Origin: Moraxellaceae bacterium
Lineage (GTDB): Bacteria; Pseudomonadota; Gammaproteobacteria; Pseudomonadales; Moraxellaceae
Assembly (NCBI GenBank): GCA_014378805.1
Contig: JACMMY010000127.1
Coordinates: forward strand, 1-9,425
Direction of reading: 5' to 3'
Length of the DNA: 9,425 nt
Shown here one piece after another: positions 5,645 through 9,425 of the stretch. Below the pieces are notes generated by a model. It had not been told where the DNA came from and searched no databases. It saw only the letters and a list, made by a program, of their open reading frames with translations. The stretch's first letter is position 1, and each line of letters starts with the position of its first letter. The position numbers and the translations under genes are program-made.

Positions 5645-6085
5645 ATGAACACACTACAAAAGGGTTTCACCTTAATCGAATTGATGATCGTTATCGCGAT
5701 TATCGGTATCTTGGCTGCAATCGCAATTCCTGCATATCAAGACTACATCGCTCGCTCACAAGCATCTGAAGGTGTATCACTGTCTGATGGCTTGAAAGTT
5801 CAAGTTGCAGATAACTTGCAAAATGGCGCATGTGGTACTGACTCAACAGTTGGTAAATACGCTGCAAGCGTTGCAATTACTGGTACAATGACTGCAGTTA
5901 CCTCTACAACTGCACCGACCTCTCCAACTGGTTGTGAAATCGCAACAACATATAAAACTACTGGCGTATCATCTGCGATTTCTGGCAAGGTTCTACAGTT
6001 GGCAGTTCTTCAAAATGGCCAATTGCAAATTGCAAGCGGTTCAGCAACTACATTACCAACTAAATACATTCCTAAAGCGCTTTAA
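5645..6085 (+). CDS. pilA: Type IV pilin (PilA / ComP-like major pilin)
   Basis: The precursor has 146 residues. The leader MNTLQKG is cut by prepilin peptidase after Gly7, leaving mature Phe1 with Glu5 in FTLIELMIVIAIIGILAAIA, the classic N-terminal helix that anchors in the membrane and packs in the fibre. The mature protein has 139 residues. Two cysteines, Cys63 and Cys97 of the precursor, could form a disulfide across the middle of the protein. The usual C-terminal Cys pair (D-region) is absent; the protein ends LPTKYIPKAL. Just before Cys97 lies a Ser/Thr/Pro-rich stretch, TAVTSTTAPTSPTG (83-96), a plausible O-glycosylation site. The gene has a sigma-54 promoter and a strong terminator, and O-ligase and TfpZ-like genes follow. 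This matches Acinetobacter pilA or comP loci. The two cannot be separated without comparison to reference pilins. Confidence 0.93.
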   Translation: MNTLQKGFTLIELMIVIAIIGILAAIAIPAYQDYIARSQASEGVSLSDGLKVQVADNLQNGACGTDSTVGKYAASVAITGTMTAVTSTTAPTSPTGCEIATTYKTTGVSSAISGKVLQLAVLQNGQLQIASGSATTLPTKYIPKAL

Positions 6086-6102
6086 TTCTTTAGCTGTTGT
6101 TA

Positions 6103-6138
6103 TTTAAAAAACCCCACTATTTTGTGGGGTTTTTTAAA
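6103..6138 (+). terminator. Strong intrinsic terminator after the pilin gene
   Basis: TTTAAAAAACCCCAC (6103-6117) and GTGGGGTTTTTTAAA (6124-6138) form a perfect 15-base stem around TATTTT. A CCCCAC/GTGGGG core is followed by six T on either strand. It begins 18 bases after the pilin stop. Pilin mRNA should mostly end here, keeping pilin output far above that of the downstream ligase. Confidence 0.93.
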
Positions 6139-6225
6139 CCCGCGGTAGCCGCACATGATCCTTACTAATGAATGATCTTTCCAATTTATACACACCCACA
6201 TCACTCATTGACAAAAAGAACGACG

Positions 6226-7950
6226 ATGAATAAGAAATTTAAAATATTTTTAACAATCCTTGCCTGCTGTTCAATATTATTGGCTTGGTTGATTCCATTG
6301 CATTATCGACCGTGGACTACGCTTTATAACGATTCCGCAGCATTTTTAGCACTTTTTTTTCTTAGTTTATTGATTTTAGCCAAACCCATCAAAACTCCGA
6401 AAATCGTCGGGTTGATTGCGATCATTGCAGTGATTCCACTTTTACAGTGGCAAATCGGAATCATTTATTTCTTTGGCACTGCTGTGATTACTGTTTGTTA
6501 TTTACTAGGATTTGCGGGTGCAATTTTAGTTGGCTATAACTTATCTGCAGATGAAAAGAGTCGTCAGCAAGTTTGTGTGATCCTAAGTACTTTATTCATT
6601 ATCGCGTCAGTGATCTCGACTTGGATTTGTATTCGACAATGGCTGAGCTTACAGCATCATCATGTTAATTATTTCGAAGCCATTATTCCTTTGGGCTCAA
6701 ACAGGCAACCTTCAGGGAATTTAGGACAACCCAATCAACTGGCTACCCTTCTGTGTATGGGTATTGCAAGCGTATTATATCTATTTGAAAAAAATCGTCT
6801 CAGTGTTTTAGCAAGTTGTGTGATCACCTTTATTTTAATCTTTGGAATCAGTCTTACACAGTCGCGTACGCCTTGGCTAGGCGCAATTTTTTTCCTTATT
6901 TGGTGCGGTTGGAAAGGTCAATATATCAAAAAGCGGATCAATTGGCTCAGTATCGCGAGTTGGACAACATTTTACATCGGTTGCATTTTGAGTCTACCAA
7001 AGCTCAGCCAGTTGCTAAGCAACCAAAATAGTCTTGACTTACTCGAGCATGCGACAAAATCTACACGGTTAGCCATCTGGCAGCAATTTTGGCTAGCATT
7101 AGTCAATGGTCCGATTTGGGGATATGGTTGGAATCAATCATTGGTCGCCCAAACTCAGTTGAATGTTCTAGAAAAATTTACGCATGCCGAACAAACGATG
7201 TCTAGTCACAATATACTGCTAGATTTATTAATCTGGAATGGCCCTGTGCTGGGAGGATTAATTATTGCATTAGCAATAATATGGATCTGTCGCCTCGCCT
7301 ATCACGCGCGCTCTCTAGAAAGCACTTTTGCATTGTTGGCAGTAGCTTTTGTGCTGATTCATAGCATGCTGGAATATCCGCTTCTCTATGCTTACTTACT
7401 ACTCCCAATCGGTTTTTTACTGGGTATTGTTAATCGAGAAAAACATACGTTTAGCGAAAATAAAAAAGCAGACATACCGCTGCCGCAGGTATTATTTGCA
7501 AGTTTAGTACTGATTGCCGTACTTCTTATGGTGCGCATCTTGCAAGAATACAAATATTTTGATGATGACCATCGTGTAGTCGTCAATACCGAACTACAAA
7601 CTCAATTCAGACCAAAATCAACGGGTCAAGCCGATCATACGTTCTTTCTAACACAGCTCAATGAAAGCTTAAGAATGGATATAACCGACCCATCGACAAA
7701 TATGACGACTGAGCAATTGAATTGGATGAGGAAAGTGACTCATCTTTACTCAAGCCCATTCCACTTGTACACATACGCTGCTGCGCTTGCGCTCAATAAT
7801 CAGCCACAACGCTCTCAGCAAGAACTTGAATACCTAAAAATTTATTTCGGCTCGGAAGTATATTACGTTGCATTAGAACAGATTCATGCACTACAGCAAC
7901 AGGGATATCCGTCATCTACTACCGCAAAACCATCAATCGAAAAGAAGTAA
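6226..7950 (+). CDS. pglL: PglL-family O-oligosaccharyltransferase (pilin/protein O-ligase)
   Basis: A polytopic inner-membrane enzyme of 574 residues that moves a preassembled glycan from undecaprenyl pyrophosphate to Ser/Thr of exported proteins, probably the adjacent pilin. The N-terminus AWLIPLHYRPW is typical of the family. Next come about a dozen hydrophobic segments, with LGQPNQLA (166-173), TQSRTPWLG (211-219) and the Wzy_C-type ligase region with SSHNILLDLLIWNGPVLGG (His328). HSMLEYPLLYAYLLLPIG begins at His379. After the last membrane segment (about 419-437) a soluble part of about 135 residues contains SSPFHLYTYAAALALNNQP, like the Wzy_C_2 domain of PglL and PglS. I chose ATG 6226 because MNKKFKIFL leads straight into the first membrane helix. 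ATG 6172 would add 18 polar residues, and neither start has a good ribosome binding site. It is probably expressed by read-through past the pilin terminator. PglL, PglS and TfpO types cannot be told apart by eye with certainty. Confidence 0.92.
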   Translation: MNKKFKIFLTILACCSILLAWLIPLHYRPWTTLYNDSAAFLALFFLSLLILAKPIKTPKIVGLIAIIAVIPLLQWQIGIIYFFGTAVITVCYLLGFAGAILVGYNLSADEKSRQQVCVILSTLFIIASVISTWICIRQWLSLQHHHVNYFEAIIPLGSNRQPSGNLGQPNQLATLLCMGIASVLYLFEKNRLSVLASCVITFILIFGISLTQSRTPWLGAIFFLIWCGWKGQYIKKRINWLSIASWTTFYIGCILSLPKLSQLLSNQNSLDLLEHATKSTRLAIWQQFWLALVNGPIWGYGWNQSLVAQTQLNVLEKFTHAEQTMSSHNILLDLLIWNGPVLGGLIIALAIIWICRLAYHARSLESTFALLAVAFVLIHSMLEYPLLYAYLLLPIGFLLGIVNREKHTFSENKKADIPLPQVLFASLVLIAVLLMVRILQEYKYFDDDHRVVVNTELQTQFRPKSTGQADHTFFLTQLNESLRMDITDPSTNMTTEQLNWMRKVTHLYSSPFHLYTYAAALALNNQPQRSQQELEYLKIYFGSEVYYVALEQIHALQQQGYPSSTTAKPSIEKK

Positions 7951-8000
7951 GCAAGCGATTTTAGAGCACGGTCCGCCGTTATTTAATCAGAACTTCAGCG

Positions 8001-8030
8001 TTGATCTTTTAAGATCAAATTATTATTTTT
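8001..8030 (+). terminator. Hairpin plus T-rich tract between the ligase and tfpZ-like genes
   Basis: TTGATCTT (8001-8008) and AAGATCAA (8011-8018) are perfect complements with almost no loop; with a four-base loop the stem is 7 pairs. ATTATTATTTTT follows. It looks like a weak intrinsic terminator in the 136-base gap and could lower expression of the next gene. Confidence 0.45.
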
Positions 8031-8069
8031 ACCTAATTCAATCAATCGAGTCGCCTAGTCCGACACTCA

Positions 8070-8077
8070 AAGGAGGG
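8070..8077 (+). promoter_or_regulatory. Near-perfect Shine-Dalgarno before the tfpZ-like gene
   Basis: AAGGAGGG ends 9 bases before ATG 8087. The in-frame ATG at 8078 touches this site and is too close to be used, which decides the start at 8087. It is one of the strongest ribosome binding sites in the window. Confidence 0.75.
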
Positions 8078-8086
8078 ATGTTCATC

Positions 8087-8821
8087 ATGTCTGCTCGTAT
8101 TAAGGCTTTTGTTGTTCACCTCATAGGCTCCATAATTCTAGCGGCATGCGCATTGGTTATGGTGTTTCTGGTTTGGTATCCTGCTCCACTTGAACAAGCC
8201 TTAGGTGTCACACATATTTTTTTGTTGATGCTGGGTATTGATGTCATTCTCGGTCCAATTCTCACCCTCATCATTTTCAAAAAAAACACTCGTCTACTTA
8301 AAATCGATCTCACGATTATTATCGTTGTTCAGCTTATTGTATTTAGTTATGGTTTAGCTACTGTTGCTAAAGGTCGTCCCGCTTGGCTCGTGTTTAGTAC
8401 AGATCAGTTCTATTTGGTTCGCGTTGCGGATGTAGAGAGCCAAAAAGCAGCTCTAGCTCCAGCAGATTACAGTCATGTTCCATGGCTAGGCCCTCGTTGG
8501 GTCGCAGTTCGGCTACCGGATACACAAGAACAGCGCCGACAACTTGTATCTGAAACATTGAGTGCAGGTGGCGGGTTATTTTCAAGTCCAAACCTCTACA
8601 GCCCAATTGAAACAGCCTCTGCAAAAATTCAAAAAAAGGCTCGCACTCTGGCTGAATTAAAACAATATAATTCACCACAAGTCATCCAAACAACCCTAAC
8701 ACAATGGCCTACAGCGACCAAATGGCTGCCACTGTGGACTAATGCTGCAGGAGCAACCGTATTACTGAACAAAAACAACGAAGTGGTCTCAATTGTTCCC
8801 CTAAATCCATGGAAACAATAA
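8087..8821 (+). CDS. tfpZ: TfpX/TfpZ family type IV pilin accessory protein
   Basis: A 244-residue inner-membrane protein with three predicted membrane helices: about 8-30 (ending FLVWYP), 41-64 (IFLLMLGIDVILGPILTLIIF) and 73-93. A periplasmic part of about 150 residues starts RPAWLVFSTDQFYLVRVADV. The WYP motif, the GIDVILGPILTL segment and the following KxDL helix are hallmarks of the TfpX/TfpZ/TfpY accessory proteins. In Pseudomonas aeruginosa these are encoded beside certain pilin alleles and needed for efficient assembly of those pilins. Its place between two O-ligase genes in a pilin locus supports that role. The same frame runs back to 7886, overlapping the ligase gene, but those residues are polar and unlike the family. 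The mechanism of this family is not settled. Confidence 0.88.
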   Translation: MSARIKAFVVHLIGSIILAACALVMVFLVWYPAPLEQALGVTHIFLLMLGIDVILGPILTLIIFKKNTRLLKIDLTIIIVVQLIVFSYGLATVAKGRPAWLVFSTDQFYLVRVADVESQKAALAPADYSHVPWLGPRWVAVRLPDTQEQRRQLVSETLSAGGGLFSSPNLYSPIETASAKIQKKARTLAELKQYNSPQVIQTTLTQWPTATKWLPLWTNAAGATVLLNKNNEVVSIVPLNPWKQ

Positions 8822-8872
8822 CCGAGTAGAGCCCCAATAATACCGCCATTAAGTCGGCAGGATGAATATGAT

Positions 8873-8908
8873 GATTTAAATGGCTTAACGATATAAGTCA
8901 TTTAAATC
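8873..8908 (+). other. Long AT-rich hairpin between tfpZ-like gene and second ligase
   Basis: GATTTAAATGGCTTA (8873-8887) pairs with TAAGTCATTTAAATC (8894-8908) through 15 positions. One is a G-U pair and the rest are Watson-Crick, around loop ACGATA. It lies 51 bases after the tfpZ-like stop. No T-run follows, so it is not a standard intrinsic terminator. It may be a 3' stabilising element, an operator or a remnant repeat. Confidence 0.55.
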
Positions 8909-8926
8909 GATCTTGTCTGACACAAT

Positions 8927-8956
8927 TTTACATTTTCATACAGATTTGGTTATAAT
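8927..8956 (+). promoter_or_regulatory. Sigma-70 promoter of the second ligase gene
   Basis: TTTACA (8927-8932, five of six -35 positions) and a perfect TATAAT (8951-8956) are 18 bases apart. Transcription would begin near 8963, about 62 bases before GTG 9025. This is the best sigma-70-like promoter in the window, so the second ligase is probably transcribed on its own. Confidence 0.7.
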
Positions 8957-8969
8957 TAGATCAATTATT

Positions 8970-9001
8970 GTGTATGCGATACCTAGCAATCGTATGCACA
9001 C
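8970..9001 (+). other. Leader hairpin before the second ligase gene
   Basis: GTGTATGCGAT (8970-8980) pairs with ATCGTATGCACAC (8989-9001) with one G-U pair and a two-base bulge, around an 8-base loop. It falls at the 5' end of the mRNA predicted from the promoter at 8927-8956. It could be a stability element or a protein site. Confidence 0.4.
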
Positions 9002-9024
9002 CTTTACTTATTAAGGTTATCTGT

Positions 9025-9425
9025 GTGATCAAACCGTTAATTCCTATTTTTGCAGCAACTTTCCTGCTCATTTCGTGGCTTGTCCCCCACCATTATTATC
9101 CATGGTTGACAGGTGTCAGTGAATTTTCAGCTTTTTTGGCCGCCTTAGTGTTAAGCCTTTTGCTGTTCAAAAAACAGATCGTCTTACCGCGTGCCGCAAT
9201 GTTGTTTGCTATGACTGCATTGATTCCTTTGATCCAATGGCTATCAGACATCATCTTTTTTTCTGGTGATGCGATCATCGTCTCTTCGTATTTGCTCGGG
9301 TTCGCGACCGTGATGATGATCGGCTACAATCTCTCCATCGACGAATCAATAAGAACAAAAAGTTATCAAGGTTTGGCTGCTGTATTTATTATCGGCGCGG
9401 TACTCTCTACATGGATTGCATTTCG
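9025..9425 (+). CDS. Second PglL-family O-ligase, N-terminal part (runs off window)
   Basis: Translation from GTG 9025 stays open to the end of the window, giving 133 residues of an inner-membrane protein with several hydrophobic helices. AAGG at 9013-9016, 8 bases upstream, is the ribosome binding site. The protein is a paralogue of the ligase at 6226-7950. Matching blocks are SWLVPHHYYPW against AWLIPLHYRPW, SAFLA against SAAFLA, IPLIQW against IPLLQW, YLLGFA in both, GYNLSIDE against GYNLSADE, and STWI in both. The HHYYPW block is typical of PglL N-termini. The catalytic Wzy_C region and C-terminal domain lie outside, so activity and substrate cannot be judged. Divergence between the copies suggests distinct targets rather than a recent duplication. 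Acinetobacter baylyi is known to have two such ligases, one for ComP and one general. Confidence 0.88.
   Translation, partial: MIKPLIPIFAATFLLISWLVPHHYYPWLTGVSEFSAFLAALVLSLLLFKKQIVLPRAAMLFAMTALIPLIQWLSDIIFFSGDAIIVSSYLLGFATVMMIGYNLSIDESIRTKSYQGLAAVFIIGAVLSTWIAF

Noticed and set aside
6142..6152. GCGG-TAG-CCGC mini-hairpin after the pilin terminator
   Set aside because: The stem has only four pairs with a three-base loop, so no function can be supported.
6208..6213. TTGACA before the first ligase as a -35 box
   Set aside because: Any -10 at normal spacing would fall inside the ligase coding region, and none resembling the consensus is there.
6172..6225. Upstream ATG 6172 as start of the first ligase
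   Set aside because: It would add 18 polar residues before the first membrane helix and has no ribosome binding site. ATG 6226 gives a normal family N-terminus.
7886..8086. Long N-terminal extension of the TfpZ-like protein
   Set aside because: It overlaps the ligase gene and is unlike the family. A strong Shine-Dalgarno sequence at 8070-8077 marks the start at 8087.

Overview
The window looks like chromosomal DNA of a gammaproteobacterium of the family Moraxellaceae, probably Acinetobacter or a close relative. This rests on the pcnB-folK-panB-panC gene order, and on a pilin gene followed directly by PglL-type O-oligosaccharyltransferase genes and a TfpX/TfpZ-type accessory gene. Genus and species are inferences from remembered family features; no search was run. 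All credible genes lie on the + strand.

Region 1 (1-2655) is a housekeeping block: the 3' end of pcnB (poly(A) polymerase I), folK (folate pterin pyrophosphokinase), panB and panC (both arms of pantothenate synthesis). Region 2 (2656-4056) begins with a 256-base intergenic stretch carrying a consensus -10 box and candidate operator sequences. It continues with rapZ and an HPr/NPr-like phosphocarrier that overlap by 4 bases. Region 3 (4057-4704) is a two-gene type II toxin-antitoxin module, a Phd/YefM (StbD-like) antitoxin and a RelE toxin with all expected catalytic residues, preceded by its own promoter-like sequence. Region 4 (4810-5340) is darP (yjgA), a ribosome assembly factor.

Region 5 (5341-9425) is a type IV pilin and pilin-modification locus. 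A 304-base leader holds two hairpins, several TGTC/GACA elements of the PilR type and a textbook sigma-54 promoter. It drives a pilin gene (pilA/comP-like) that ends in a strong intrinsic terminator. Next come a complete PglL-family O-ligase, a TfpX/TfpZ-family membrane protein, and the start of a second, paralogous PglL-family ligase that runs off the window. The second ligase has its own sigma-70-like promoter, with a long hairpin upstream and another in its leader. The likely division of labour is that the pilin is made under PilS/PilR-RpoN control and modified in the periplasm by an O-ligase using a lipid-linked glycan. The TfpZ-like protein helps pilin assembly or stability, and the second ligase has either a different target or general glycosylation.

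The most interesting part is the pilin, ligase, accessory, ligase cluster. The pilin has a Ser/Thr/Pro-rich segment next to its second cysteine and no C-terminal Ser. That suggests internal (PglL/PglS-like) rather than C-terminal (TfpO-like) glycosylation.
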